Below are positions 1 through 8,649 of a stretch of 64,000 bases of DNA, in pieces. How positions within the stretch are numbered: the stretch's first letter is position 1; every line of letters begins with the position of its first letter. Under the pieces are notes generated by a model. That model searched no databases and had not been told where the DNA came from. It saw nothing but the letters and a program-made list of their open reading frames with translations. The translations under genes were made by a program, and so were the position numbers. Source of the DNA: Planctomycetaceae bacterium (GTDB lineage Bacteria > Planctomycetota > Planctomycetia > Pirellulales > Pirellulaceae); NCBI GenBank assembly GCA_024642205.1, contig JAHEBQ010000019.1:1-64000 (forward strand), written 5' to 3'.

Positions 1-420
1 CTGTTGACGGATCCAGCGAAGTAACGTCGAAAACCGCTTGGCAACTTCCTGCGGCGACGCATCGGTGGCTTTTCCAGCAATATCATTGCCGACAAACAGA
101 ACGATCGCCCGACATCGTCGAGGATTGGACTTTCCCAGGTGTGGACCAATGACGCGCGGTGCATAGTGAATGACATCCGGGAGTTTGGCGCCACCATAAC
201 CCCGACCAATTGCCGGCCAGGGAGCCATGTCCTGAGAAAGTGAATCCCAGCGCCGGATCGAAGAAGATCCAAAGTAGACAACTCCATCAACAACCGGGCC
301 CTCGGTTTGATTTCGTTGCTCCAGTTTGCTGATCGCTGTTTCCCATTTGGCAATCTCGGGTGCCAAATTGGGTTCTTGCCGGACAAAGGCACAAATCAGT
401 AACAGCAAGACAGTTTTCAT
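1..420 (-). CDS. SGNH/GDSL-family hydrolase, C-terminus beyond left edge
   Basis: Translating the minus strand from the ATG at 420 gives 140 residues open to the window edge. It begins with a short hydrophobic segment (MKTVLLLLICAF) that looks like a signal peptide, so an exported protein is likely. The residues GSSSIRRW, a following glycine-rich RGYGGA and VGNDIAG match blocks I, II and III (G-N-D) of the SGNH hydrolase fold; block V with the catalytic Asp-His would lie outside the window. Planctomycetes carry many secreted SGNH esterases, often acting on acetylated polysaccharides, but the substrate cannot be told here. Fold assignment is reasonably sure, the exact activity is not. Confidence 0.75.
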   Translation of the reverse strand, partial: MKTVLLLLICAFVRQEPNLAPEIAKWETAISKLEQRNQTEGPVVDGVVYFGSSSIRRWDSLSQDMAPWPAIGRGYGGAKLPDVIHYAPRVIGPHLGKSNPRRCRAIVLFVGNDIAGKATDASPQEVAKRFSTLLRWIRQQ

Positions 421-581
421 GGTTGCGGCAATTCCTCTTTGGCAATTTTGACCAGGAAACAGATACCGATCAACCCGGAACCACTCTGAGACAGCAACCG
501 GCCCGATCTGAATTAGTCATTTTCACCATCCAGGTTCTTGCGATGCAGCGGCACTACCCGGCATTGTACCTGGATTGCACT

Positions 582-1979
582 TCAGCTGTTGTTGCGCAGC
601 TCAGTCAAGCCAGCCTCAAAAGTGTCAGCCAGTTGATCGATCTCTGTTTCCGATAAAGCGGTCGACAAAGCCGCGGAACACGTATTGATCATCATGAAAC
701 CCCGGTCGTACAGATAATTGACCAGGAAGGCGATTTGGGCAATTTCCTCCGCGTTTTGGTAGGCTGCGCGGTAATCCAGCGGAGGTTCCGGTTTGAGATG
801 GACGCGAAACATCGATCCGGCACCAGTGACACAGGCCACCACGCCAGACGCCTCGATGGCGCCAGCGATTTTCTGTCGCGCGTATTCACCCAGCTTGTTT
901 AATTTGTCAACTGCGGCAACGTCAAATAATTCCATCGCAACGCGACCTGCAGTCATCGTGATCGGATTGGCAGAAAAAGTTCCAGAAAATGGAAACGGCA
1001 GACGGTCCCGAGTCGGATCGAGAACCGACATATACTCGTCCTTTCCTGCCAGTGCTCCAACCGGAAACCCGCCACCAATGATCTTACCCATCGCTGTCAG
1101 GTCCGGTTGGAACTCATACCAGTCCTGGGCACCACCGTACCCCATTCGGAATGTGATTACTTCATCCAGAACCAATAGTGCACCGTTGTCCCGGGTCCAA
1201 TTTCGGATCGCCGCCAGATAGTCACCATTGGCGGGCGTCAAACCGACTCGATGGGGTAACGGATCGATGAGCACGCAGGCCAGCTGGCTCGCGTGCCGAT
1301 CAAGAATGTCGATCGTTCGTTCAGTATCGTTGAACGGAAAGACGATCACATCATCGAGCGCCGCCTGGGGGGTTCCTTCGACGACCGGTACGCTCTCCGG
1401 GTTTGCATCACTGCCCCAATTCTCCGGCTTGGATTTTTGGCTGACTTCGGCATAGTCGTACGTGCCATGATAGGCTCCTTCGGACTTCGCAATCTTTGGC
1501 CTGCCGGTAATCGCCCGGGCCGCCTTGATCGCAGCCATCACGGCTTCGGTCCCGGAATTCATGAATCGGATTTTGTCGAATCCTTCGTTTCGTCGACACA
1601 TATGCTGGGCAAAACGGAGCTCGGCTTCCGTTGCCATCGTAAACGCGGTGCCCCGCGAAAGTTGCGACGTCACGGCATCAACAATCTGCTGATTTGCGTG
1701 GCCATGAATCAACGAAGCCATGTTGTTCGCAAAATCAATTCGGGTGATGCCATCGATATCCGTGACGCGACAGCCTGCGCCACGAACCGCGTAGTCAGGA
1801 TGCGGCTTTCGATAAATCGTATTCCGACTGATCCCGCCAGGCAGCACTGAAAGCGCCTCTTCGTAAAGGGCCTGGCTCTTCGATTTTGTATCGGTTGCAT
1901 TCATGATTCTTGAAAACTCGCCATCGTTTTTTGTTTGCCTCTTATTTGCCCTGGCGCGGTCGACATTGGTCGTGGCCAT
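582..1979 (-). CDS. Class-III (glutamate-1-semialdehyde-like) PLP aminotransferase
   Basis: A 465-residue fold-type I PLP enzyme. Visible are NSGTEAVMAAIKAARA (phosphate/cofactor loop, ~141-156), EGAYHGTYD (~167-175), LDEV with the pyridine-nitrogen Asp at ~272, and AMGKIIGGGFPVGA with the Schiff-base lysine at ~299. These are typical of glutamate-1-semialdehyde aminomutase-like transaminases. A true HemL role is unlikely because the neighbours are catabolic: an aminomutase, thiolase and CoA-transferase lie upstream on the same strand. A transaminase working on a beta-amino acid made by the neighbouring KamA-like enzyme is inferred. The start at 1979 has no clear ribosome-binding site; ATG at 1904 (MNATDTK) is an alternative, closer to the usual family N-terminus. 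Confidence 0.85.
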   Translation of the reverse strand: MATTNVDRARANKRQTKNDGEFSRIMNATDTKSKSQALYEEALSVLPGGISRNTIYRKPHPDYAVRGAGCRVTDIDGITRIDFANNMASLIHGHANQQIVDAVTSQLSRGTAFTMATEAELRFAQHMCRRNEGFDKIRFMNSGTEAVMAAIKAARAITGRPKIAKSEGAYHGTYDYAEVSQKSKPENWGSDANPESVPVVEGTPQAALDDVIVFPFNDTERTIDILDRHASQLACVLIDPLPHRVGLTPANGDYLAAIRNWTRDNGALLVLDEVITFRMGYGGAQDWYEFQPDLTAMGKIIGGGFPVGALAGKDEYMSVLDPTRDRLPFPFSGTFSANPITMTAGRVAMELFDVAAVDKLNKLGEYARQKIAGAIEASGVVACVTGAGSMFRVHLKPEPPLDYRAAYQNAEEIAQIAFLVNYLYDRGFMMINTCSAALSTALSETEIDQLADTFEAGLTELRNNS

Positions 1980-1995
1980 TCACTGCGTGGATGAA

Positions 1996-2020
1996 TGGTA
2001 TTTCACTTAGTGAAATGCCA
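1996..2020. promoter_or_regulatory. Near-perfect 25-bp palindrome, candidate operator
   Basis: The left arm TGGTATTTCACT and right arm AGTGAAATGCCA are complementary over 11 of 12 positions around a central T; the inner 8 bp match perfectly. It ends 17 bases before the ATG at 1979 of the aminotransferase, inside the 94-bp gap behind the KamA-like gene. It is AT-rich and no T-run follows on the minus strand, so it is more like a repressor site than a terminator. No regulator gene is adjacent, so the binding protein is unknown. Confidence 0.5.
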
Positions 2021-2073
2021 CAAACACGAATGCTACAGATAAAAACTCCACAGGTTGAAATGCCAACGCGCCA

Positions 2074-3495
2074 TTAGTAAAAGCCGGGCTTGGCATCGTC
2101 TTTCGATTTTGGAAACAAACCTGCTTCATCGAAAATGACCCGGTCTTCGTAATCGTTGAACCAGACCGCCCCGGGATTTCGCCCGACAATGGCAACCTTC
2201 CCGCGGAGTTTCGCATCTCCTGCACCCCGGTACAGCTTGAAAATGACCACCCCATTTTCGCCGTGTCGTACATCCATCGGTGCGTTTGTCACAGCGCAGA
2301 CTTCCGTTTTCCCTTTGTAATGCGTGATCGACAATTTCGCATGCGATTCGATTCCTGAAAGACCTTTTTGAGATTCGTTGAGGATTCTCCAAGCGTCTTC
2401 GATCGGAACATTGAACGCACGGTGCCCGACGATATCGCGACCACAGTAAAATCGGGAATTCTCAATCCGGTTTCGTTTCAGCTCGCGTTGCAGTATCCGC
2501 AGCGCATCGGAGTCATCATTGATCCCTTTGATAATCGGCGACTGGTTATCAATATTCACCCAGTATCGACTGGCCAGTCTTTGTACGGATCGAATGGTGT
2601 TGTCGAGCCATTCCAGACCACCTCCCGGGTTGGTAATAAAGTTGCCACCCGCGTCTTTCTTCAAGAATTCATCCGGGTGATTAAAGTGGACGACAAACCG
2701 GATACTCGTTCGCGGATAACTTTCATGGAACTTGTCGAGCATGTCAAAAAAGGCATCATCAAATCGGTCCGGAAAAAATGCCAGCTCCTTGGTTCCAAGT
2801 CGGATGTTTTCAATTCCGGCTTCCGCAAGCGATGCCCACCAGTTGCCGATAATTTTGTTGCTCAGGACCATTGGATCGCCGCCGGACATTAGAACTTCGC
2901 GAAGTTTTTCCTTCCCTGATTCCGGATGCCGCCCTCCATTGGCTTCAACCGCCCGGTTGTGCTCGAGGATATAGCCACAAACTTCCTCCACTTTTGCCAG
3001 CCCTTTTGGAGCCATTGCGCCGTCCGGTCGCGCGACGTCTTTGCGGGCAATCAATTCTTCTCGATAACAGAATCGGCAATGCGCCGAGCAGGTCGACGCG
3101 ACATAAATCAAGCCAATTTCATATTTGTGCAAAAGCCCTTCGACCGGACTATAGTCCATCTGTTTGCCAGGATCCTGCGAGCCTGCAAGGTCATACGTTT
3201 CGGCAGGACTGGCCTTGATCAACTGTTGCAAGGCGGAGCTGTTTTTGGCCTGTTCGAAATAATGGCGCGTAATCTTGACCGGCATCCGCTGTTCAATGTC
3301 GCGGTCGGTACCCTGGATGTCGACCAAAGCGGCAAGTTCGTCTTCCGTATAAAAACCCTGCATTGCCGCTTCGACCGTATTGTCAACAAACTTGCCAAGC
3401 CCAGCGGTGATCTGACGGTCGTACCTGCCTTTGTCAATCGCCTGGACAAACCGCTGGGCCTTGTCAGATGACGTAAATTGCGGAATGGTGGACAT
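2074..3495 (-). CDS. KamA-family radical SAM aminomutase
   Basis: A 473-residue protein with the radical SAM cluster CSAHCRFC (C136, C140, C143) followed by YREEL, a GGDPMVLSN segment and an N-terminal helical region as in lysine 2,3-aminomutases, which move an amino group from C2 to C3 using SAM, a 4Fe-4S cluster and PLP. The C-terminal part differs from classical KamA: the PGGGGK loop with the PLP lysine is replaced by THYKGK, and the acidic residues that hold the lysine side chain (Asp293 and Asp330 in the clostridial enzyme) do not appear by eye alignment. The substrate may therefore not be lysine. An AAGG-type ribosome-binding site precedes ATG 3495. Neighbours suggest a beta-amino acid catabolic role. 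Confidence 0.85.
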   Translation of the reverse strand: MSTIPQFTSSDKAQRFVQAIDKGRYDRQITAGLGKFVDNTVEAAMQGFYTEDELAALVDIQGTDRDIEQRMPVKITRHYFEQAKNSSALQQLIKASPAETYDLAGSQDPGKQMDYSPVEGLLHKYEIGLIYVASTCSAHCRFCYREELIARKDVARPDGAMAPKGLAKVEEVCGYILEHNRAVEANGGRHPESGKEKLREVLMSGGDPMVLSNKIIGNWWASLAEAGIENIRLGTKELAFFPDRFDDAFFDMLDKFHESYPRTSIRFVVHFNHPDEFLKKDAGGNFITNPGGGLEWLDNTIRSVQRLASRYWVNIDNQSPIIKGINDDSDALRILQRELKRNRIENSRFYCGRDIVGHRAFNVPIEDAWRILNESQKGLSGIESHAKLSITHYKGKTEVCAVTNAPMDVRHGENGVVIFKLYRGAGDAKLRGKVAIVGRNPGAVWFNDYEDRVIFDEAGLFPKSKDDAKPGFY

Positions 3496-4005
3496 GGCAG
3501 ACCTTCACCTTTTGTGGATGACTTAATCGTTCGAACAGACAAATGTATAACGACGTTCCGTTTCGCTGGCCGGACGTATTGGCTCGCCAGGAGCCGGCAC
3601 CAACAACTTGCGCAACTACTCAGCTTCAGTTGCTGGCCAGGGGACATTTCAAAACCAGACCTGTCTGCATTAGACTCGGTTTAACGTCACGGAAAGAAAC
3701 ATCTTGCCGCCAGTTCTGGCCCGAGGCTGACGCCGACGGTTCACGAATCTATGGAACAACAGGTTCTGAAATGCCTTGCAGTTATGTCGTCATAATAGCC
3801 CCCAACGCGTGACATTCAAGCCAGTGCGTTGGACCGGTTTCTCTAAAATACGGTCCTTGATTCCTGCTGCCTGATGGCTGAACCGATAACAGTTGGTACC
3901 TCAGGTTTGATGCTAACGTCTGGCGCGACTCCCGGACAATGCCGATTCCCACACCTGCTATCGTCCAAATGGTAGACACACCCAACTCCATGCTTGACCG
4001 GGTTG
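3496..4005. other. Gene-free stretch between thiolase and KamA-like genes
   Basis: About 510 bases without a convincing reading frame, RNA gene or terminator. It should carry the promoter of the KamA-like gene, but no clear -35/-10 pair was recognised. Confidence 0.5.
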
Positions 4006-5139
4006 TCAAAGTTTCGTCCAACGACACAGAATCGACATGCCCTGGCCGCCTCCGACGCATAACGTTGCGATTCCCAATGCGCCGTTCCTTCCGTGTTGCT
4101 TCAGTCGATCATGCAACGTCATTACCAACCGCAAGCCGCTGGCTCCCAGCGGATGCCCGAGGGCCATCGCCCCGCCCCACGCGTTGACGCGGTCCAGTGG
4201 AATATCCAGGTCGAGCGCGGAGGCAAGTACCTGAATGGCAAACGCTTCGTTGATTTCAAATGCTGCAATGTCGTGGGCTGAAAGTTTGTGGCGCTCGAAT
4301 AATCTTCGTGTCGCAGGCACTGGGCCCAAGCCCATGACTTCCGGGGCGACATGACTTACCTGTGCATCGACGAATTCAAGACCCGCTGTGATCCCCAAAT
4401 GCCTGGCCAGTTTTGCTTCCACCACCCACCCGCTGGCTGCCCCGTCTGTCAACGGCGAACTCGTTGCTGCCGTAACCGTGCCGTTTTCATCAAATGCAGG
4501 AGGGAGACTGGCCATCTTGTTGCGGTCGACCGGAAAACGGACAAACTCGTCTCTGTCGATCAAATACGGGTGAATCTGGTCTGCATACCACCCTTTCTCA
4601 TGGGCCTCGAAGGCACGTGTGTGACTTTGTTCAGCCAGGTCCTCCTGGAGTTTTCGAGTCAGTTCCGGATACCGACGAGCGACCAACTCGGCAGTTTCGC
4701 CATTGGGAGTATAAGCCAACGGCGTGGTATTCTTGATCCGTTCGGATTCCGAAAAGTTCGCACCGCGACGGGGAATGCGACTCATCGATTCGATACCAGC
4801 CGTCAAGTAAATGCCTCCCCAACCGGCGACGATTCGTGCAGCCGCGATCGCAACGGCTTCCATGCTGCTGGCGCACAAACGATTGACTGTCATTCCAGGT
4901 ACGTCGATCCCCACGCCCAGCGCCGCCATTCGGCCAATGTTATAGCCCTGTTCATGTTCCGGATAAGCACATCCGACGATCACATCTTCCGGCCCCTGTT
5001 GCCAGAGTGCCGTGTGTTTCCGCGATTGTGCATCCAGAATCTCGACCAGCAGATCATCGGCGCGGACGTCTTTGTAAGCGCCTTTGACGGCCCGGCCGAA
5101 AGGAGTTCGAAGTCCTGCAGTGAAGATCGGTTTAAACAT
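4006..5139 (-). CDS. Thiolase (acetyl-CoA C-acyltransferase)
   Basis: A 377-residue thiolase, slightly short of the usual ~390. The nucleophilic cysteine lies in NRLCASSMEAVA, followed later by NEAFA and GHPLGASG with the catalytic histidine, and the second active cysteine in CVGGGQGMS near the C-terminus. All catalytic signatures are therefore present. It would cleave a 3-oxoacyl-CoA with CoA to acetyl-CoA and a shortened acyl-CoA. ATG 5139 (MFKPIF) is preferred over an in-frame TTG three codons upstream. It stands between the KamA-like gene and the CoA-transferase subunits, which would supply the 3-oxoacyl-CoA. The chain length accepted cannot be told; acetoacetyl-CoA or 3-oxoadipyl-CoA are also possible. 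Confidence 0.92.
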   Translation of the reverse strand: MFKPIFTAGLRTPFGRAVKGAYKDVRADDLLVEILDAQSRKHTALWQQGPEDVIVGCAYPEHEQGYNIGRMAALGVGIDVPGMTVNRLCASSMEAVAIAAARIVAGWGGIYLTAGIESMSRIPRRGANFSESERIKNTTPLAYTPNGETAELVARRYPELTRKLQEDLAEQSHTRAFEAHEKGWYADQIHPYLIDRDEFVRFPVDRNKMASLPPAFDENGTVTAATSSPLTDGAASGWVVEAKLARHLGITAGLEFVDAQVSHVAPEVMGLGPVPATRRLFERHKLSAHDIAAFEINEAFAIQVLASALDLDIPLDRVNAWGGAMALGHPLGASGLRLVMTLHDRLKQHGRNGALGIATLCVGGGQGMSILCRWTKL

Positions 5140-5387
5140 GTCAGGCAAAATCTGTTTGAATGGTTAATGGAACGCCGCCAACGTACGCTCGGTCGGCAAA
5201 TGACTCAACACCCACCGCCAGCGTACCGTAAACTCGCATTCCGGTTGGAGAGCATCCATTTCAGAGTCTTCGAAAATCAACAGCCGTTGCGACGGTCGCC
5301 GGCATCGAGTCGCCAACGACCCGTCAATTGCCCAGTCGCCGAATCAAGTTTGGCGAAGTCCAACTGGAACCGATCAACGACCGACTG

Positions 5388-6026
5388 CTACGTCCACATC
5401 CCGGCTTCCGGTCCCAACAAGTCCCGCGTCACACCGGGCGCCAGTTTTTCAACACGGAATGTCTCGCCCATCGGAGAAAAAATACCATAGTCCGTGATAA
5501 TCCTATGAACCACATTTTTTCCGGTGAGAGGAAGCGTGCAACGATGCAACAACTTCACTTCGCCGCTTTTTGCAAAATGGGTTAACATCACGATGATCTT
5601 TTTGGCCCCGTGAACCAGATCCATCGCCCCGCCCATGCCCGTCACTTTTTTGCCCGGTATCATCCAGTTTGCGAGACTTCCTTCAGTATCGACTTGCATC
5701 CCACCAAGAATACAGACGTCGATATGACCGCCGCGAATCATGCCAAAACTGGTCGCGCTATCGAAATAGCTCGCACCGGGCTTTACCGAAATCGTCTCTT
5801 TGCCAGCGTTAATCAACGTTGGCGATACAGTTTCCCTGGTGGGACGACCGCTGACGCCAAGCACGCCGTTTTCTGAATGAATCCAAACATTTTTGCTGGC
5901 CGGAATCCGCTGAGCGACCAGTGTCGGAATACCGATACCAAGATTCAGGCTCGAACCATCCGCCAACATGGCGATGACTTCGTCGACCATTTCCAGATTG
6001 GTCCAGGGGTTAGGTTGGTCGCTCAC
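5388..6026 (-). CDS. 3-oxoacid CoA-transferase subunit B
   Basis: A 212-residue beta subunit of a family-I CoA-transferase. The SENGVLG motif holds the catalytic glutamate that forms the enzyme-CoA thioester, and the segment GGHIDVCILGGMQVD is typical of AtoA/ScoB/PcaJ proteins. It starts with GTG at 6026, preceded by GGA at a normal distance. The alpha subunit lies 164 bp upstream on the same strand, and the thiolase 248 bp downstream. Together they would activate a beta-keto acid with CoA from succinyl-CoA or acetyl-CoA. Acetoacetate, 3-oxoadipate and other 3-oxoacids cannot be separated by sequence reading alone. Confidence 0.92.
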   Translation of the reverse strand: MSDQPNPWTNLEMVDEVIAMLADGSSLNLGIGIPTLVAQRIPASKNVWIHSENGVLGVSGRPTRETVSPTLINAGKETISVKPGASYFDSATSFGMIRGGHIDVCILGGMQVDTEGSLANWMIPGKKVTGMGGAMDLVHGAKKIIVMLTHFAKSGEVKLLHRCTLPLTGKNVVHRIITDYGIFSPMGETFRVEKLAPGVTRDLLGPEAGMWT

Positions 6027-6190
6027 GTTTTTTCCGTTGAAACGAAGGCTGAAAACTGGTAATTGTCGCCGCTCATTGTAAATCCGTATTCAGTTGGTAG
6101 CCGTTCGCGCTAGCCTCGGGCAGTCGAATGGAATGGCAATCTGCTGCTTCGTCTGGCCCGCGGCTACGGCCTTTGGCATAATTTGTTCAT

Positions 6191-6886
6191 CTAATCTTCT
6201 GCCAACACCGGGATTTCAATAACGTTTTCGTAATCGACACCTTGATAGATGCGCTGCACAAACACTCCGGGCAAGTGCACATTTTCGGGTTCAATCTCCC
6301 CGAGTTCAACCAGCTGTTCGACTTCGACAACTGTAATTTTCCCGGCCATTGCCATTAAAGGCGAGAAATTTCGGGCAGTTTCCTTGAACCACAAATTGCC
6401 GAACGGATCACCTTTTTCCGCTTTGATGATCGCAAAATCCGCCACCAGTGGTAATTCCAATATGCAGGGCAAATCGAATTCCCTGGCTTCCTTTCCTTCG
6501 GCGACCAGCGTTCCATAACCGGCAGGCGTATAGAATCCGCGAATGCCCATTCCGGCAGCTCGAATCCGTTCGCTGAACGTGCCTTGCGGGACGAGCGTCA
6601 CGTCTATCTCCCCGGCCAGCATTTGCTGCTCCAGATCCGGGTTGCCACCAACATAGCTACAGGTGGCGGAACAGATTTGTTTTTGTTTCAACAGCCAGGC
6701 AAGTCCGCGTCCCGAGTTGCCAATATTGTTGGAGATCGCATGAATGTTCCTGATTCCCTGCCGCCGAATCTCCTGGATGCTGTTTTCCGGGATTCCGCAA
6801 AGTCCAAATCCGCCACTCATCACGGAGATACCATCCCGTAAATCAAACAGGGCTGCGGCGGCGTTTTCAAAAACCTTGGTTTTCAC
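6191..6886 (-). CDS. 3-oxoacid CoA-transferase subunit A
   Basis: The alpha subunit of a family-I CoA-transferase, 231 residues from the GTG at 6886. The N-terminal VMSGGFGLCGIPE segment and the NNIGNSGRGLAWLL and TLVPQGTFSERIRAAGMGIRGFYTP-type stretches are diagnostic. The frame stays open upstream to an ATG at 7060, but that extension has no family counterpart, whereas GTG 6886 follows AAAGGA at ideal spacing and gives the usual family length. It forms the heterotetramer with subunit B encoded just downstream. First gene of the putative module that continues leftwards with subunit B, thiolase, KamA-like aminomutase and aminotransferase. Confidence 0.92.
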   Translation of the reverse strand: MKTKVFENAAAALFDLRDGISVMSGGFGLCGIPENSIQEIRRQGIRNIHAISNNIGNSGRGLAWLLKQKQICSATCSYVGGNPDLEQQMLAGEIDVTLVPQGTFSERIRAAGMGIRGFYTPAGYGTLVAEGKEAREFDLPCILELPLVADFAIIKAEKGDPFGNLWFKETARNFSPLMAMAGKITVVEVEQLVELGEIEPENVHLPGVFVQRIYQGVDYENVIEIPVLAED

Positions 6887-7120
6887 GGTTGTCCTTTTTT
6901 GTTCTTTCCCAGGTTGGCACTCCGGAATCGGACCGGCTTCGCTGCTCCCGTTAGCTTCGAGGGAAACGGAGGTCAAGCGTTGATTTTGGCGCGGGCCCGT
7001 AGCTAGCGCTTGCGGCTCACCCAATTCGCAATCCGTTGTTACTGTCCGGCACGAACCCAATATCGGAAAACGGTTCTGTTTCCAAATCCATGGTACAAAT
7101 CCGAACCATCCAAACCAAGG

Positions 7121-8632
7121 TTACGCGATCAAGTCATGAATCACATGGCCATGGACGTCGGTCAAACGAAAATCACGTCCCTGATATCGGAACGTCAAAC
7201 GCGTGTGGTCGATTCCCAGCAAATGCAAAATGGTCGCGTTCAAGTCATGAATATGCATGGTCCCGGGAGTCCAGATTTCTTTGCCCGGCTGCGGTGTCAA
7301 CGGGTTGCCATTTACGTCAGCAATGTTGTATCCGAAATCATCGGTTTGACCATACGTGATTCCCGGTTTCACGCCCCCACCCGCCATCCAGACGGTGAAG
7401 CAACGTGGATGATGATCGCGACCGTAGTTGGTGTCCGTGAGATTACCCTGACAATACACCGTCCGCCCAAACTCGCCCCCCCAGACGACAAGTGTATCTT
7501 CGAGCATACCGCGACGTTTGAGGTCTTTGATCAACGCCGCACAACCCTGATCGACGTCTTTACATTGTGATTCGTGTTCCTTGGGCAGATTTCCATGAGC
7601 ATCCCAGCCGCGATGGAAGATCTGAATGTTTCGGACCCCCCTTTCAGCCAGCCGCCTGGCATTCAAACAGCACGCTGCAAATGTGCCAGGCTGCCTGGCT
7701 TCCTCACCGTACAATTCAAACGTCTGTTCGTCTTCAGTGGATAGATCCATCAACTCCGGTACGGAAGCCTGCATGCGATAGGCCATTTCGTGTTGTTTGA
7801 TTCGGGCGAGGATTTCCGGATCCGCAAATCGACGGTGCTGTTCTTGATTGAGCGCTGCCAGCGTATCCAGCTGCTCCCGCCGATCGACACGAGAAACGCC
7901 CTGCGGATTGCTCAGATACAGGACTGGATCTCCCTGACTTTGCATCAGCATTCCCTGATGTTGCGACGGCATGAAACCGGTGCCCCACAGCCGATTAAAA
8001 AGACTCTGTTCGGCAAAATCTGTTTTCGCGTGCATCACGACATAACTGGGGAGATTTTCATTCATTGAACCCAGGCCATAGCTCAGCCAGGCACCCAGGC
8101 TCGGCCGACCCGGAATCTGACTTCCCGTCTGGATGTACGTAATCGCCGGATCGTGATTGATGGCCTCGGTAAAGGTGCTGTGAACAACACACAGGTCTTT
8201 CACCACGGTCGCGGTATGCGGCAAAAGCTCGCTGACGTAGACACCGCGATCATGGTTGTCGTATTGGGTAAACTTGTATTTGCTGGGACAAACCGGCAAT
8301 CCGTTTTTCTGATTGGACGTCATGCCCGTAATTCGCTGGCCATCCCGAACGTGCGGGGGCAACTGTTGGCCCGACATGCCCCGGAGCTTGGGTTTGTAGT
8401 CCCACAGGTCGTGCTGACTGGGTCCACCACTCATGAACAAATAAATGACCCGTTTGGCTGTGGCGGGATGGTGAAGTCCATCGGCTGTTTTTTCCTGGGG
8501 CAACTGATCCGCCAACAACTGCGAGCCCAATACAGTCGCGAGTGCAGCGGTACCAACACCCAATGCCGCGCGTCCAAAAAGCTGCCGCCGTGTCGAAAGT
8601 AACTCATATTCGCGAATCGGGTCTTTATTCAT
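7121..8632 (-). CDS. DUF1501 family exported protein
   Basis: A 503-residue DUF1501 protein of the alkaline phosphatase/sulfatase-like superfamily. The N-terminus carries STRRQLFGRAALGVGTAAL, a Tat-type signal (twin arginine then hydrophobic stretch). Characteristic are FMSGGPSQHDLWDYKP, the central HRGWDAHGNL and VVWGGEFGRTVYCQ, and the C-terminal LHLLGIDHTRLTFRYQGRDFRL. The ATG at 8632 sits 17 bp behind the stop of the PSCyt1/DUF1549/DUF1553 gene; the longer open frame reading back into that gene lacks a signal sequence at its front. The pair is a very common planctomycete two-gene unit, thought to act in the periplasm; its biochemical role remains unproven. Confidence 0.95.
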   Translation of the reverse strand: MNKDPIREYELLSTRRQLFGRAALGVGTAALATVLGSQLLADQLPQEKTADGLHHPATAKRVIYLFMSGGPSQHDLWDYKPKLRGMSGQQLPPHVRDGQRITGMTSNQKNGLPVCPSKYKFTQYDNHDRGVYVSELLPHTATVVKDLCVVHSTFTEAINHDPAITYIQTGSQIPGRPSLGAWLSYGLGSMNENLPSYVVMHAKTDFAEQSLFNRLWGTGFMPSQHQGMLMQSQGDPVLYLSNPQGVSRVDRREQLDTLAALNQEQHRRFADPEILARIKQHEMAYRMQASVPELMDLSTEDEQTFELYGEEARQPGTFAACCLNARRLAERGVRNIQIFHRGWDAHGNLPKEHESQCKDVDQGCAALIKDLKRRGMLEDTLVVWGGEFGRTVYCQGNLTDTNYGRDHHPRCFTVWMAGGGVKPGITYGQTDDFGYNIADVNGNPLTPQPGKEIWTPGTMHIHDLNATILHLLGIDHTRLTFRYQGRDFRLTDVHGHVIHDLIA

Positions 8633-8649
8633 CTTGATTCTTCGGGTTT

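Noticed and set aside
582..1979. Annotation as HemL, glutamate-1-semialdehyde aminomutase for tetrapyrrole synthesis
   Set aside because: The motifs are shared by a large transaminase family and the catabolic neighbours do not support a haem role.
4351..5490. A 379-codon plus-strand frame opposite the thiolase gene
   Set aside because: It is antisense to a gene with complete catalytic motifs, its translation is Arg/Ser/Pro/Cys-rich like typical shadow frames, and it has no family resemblance.
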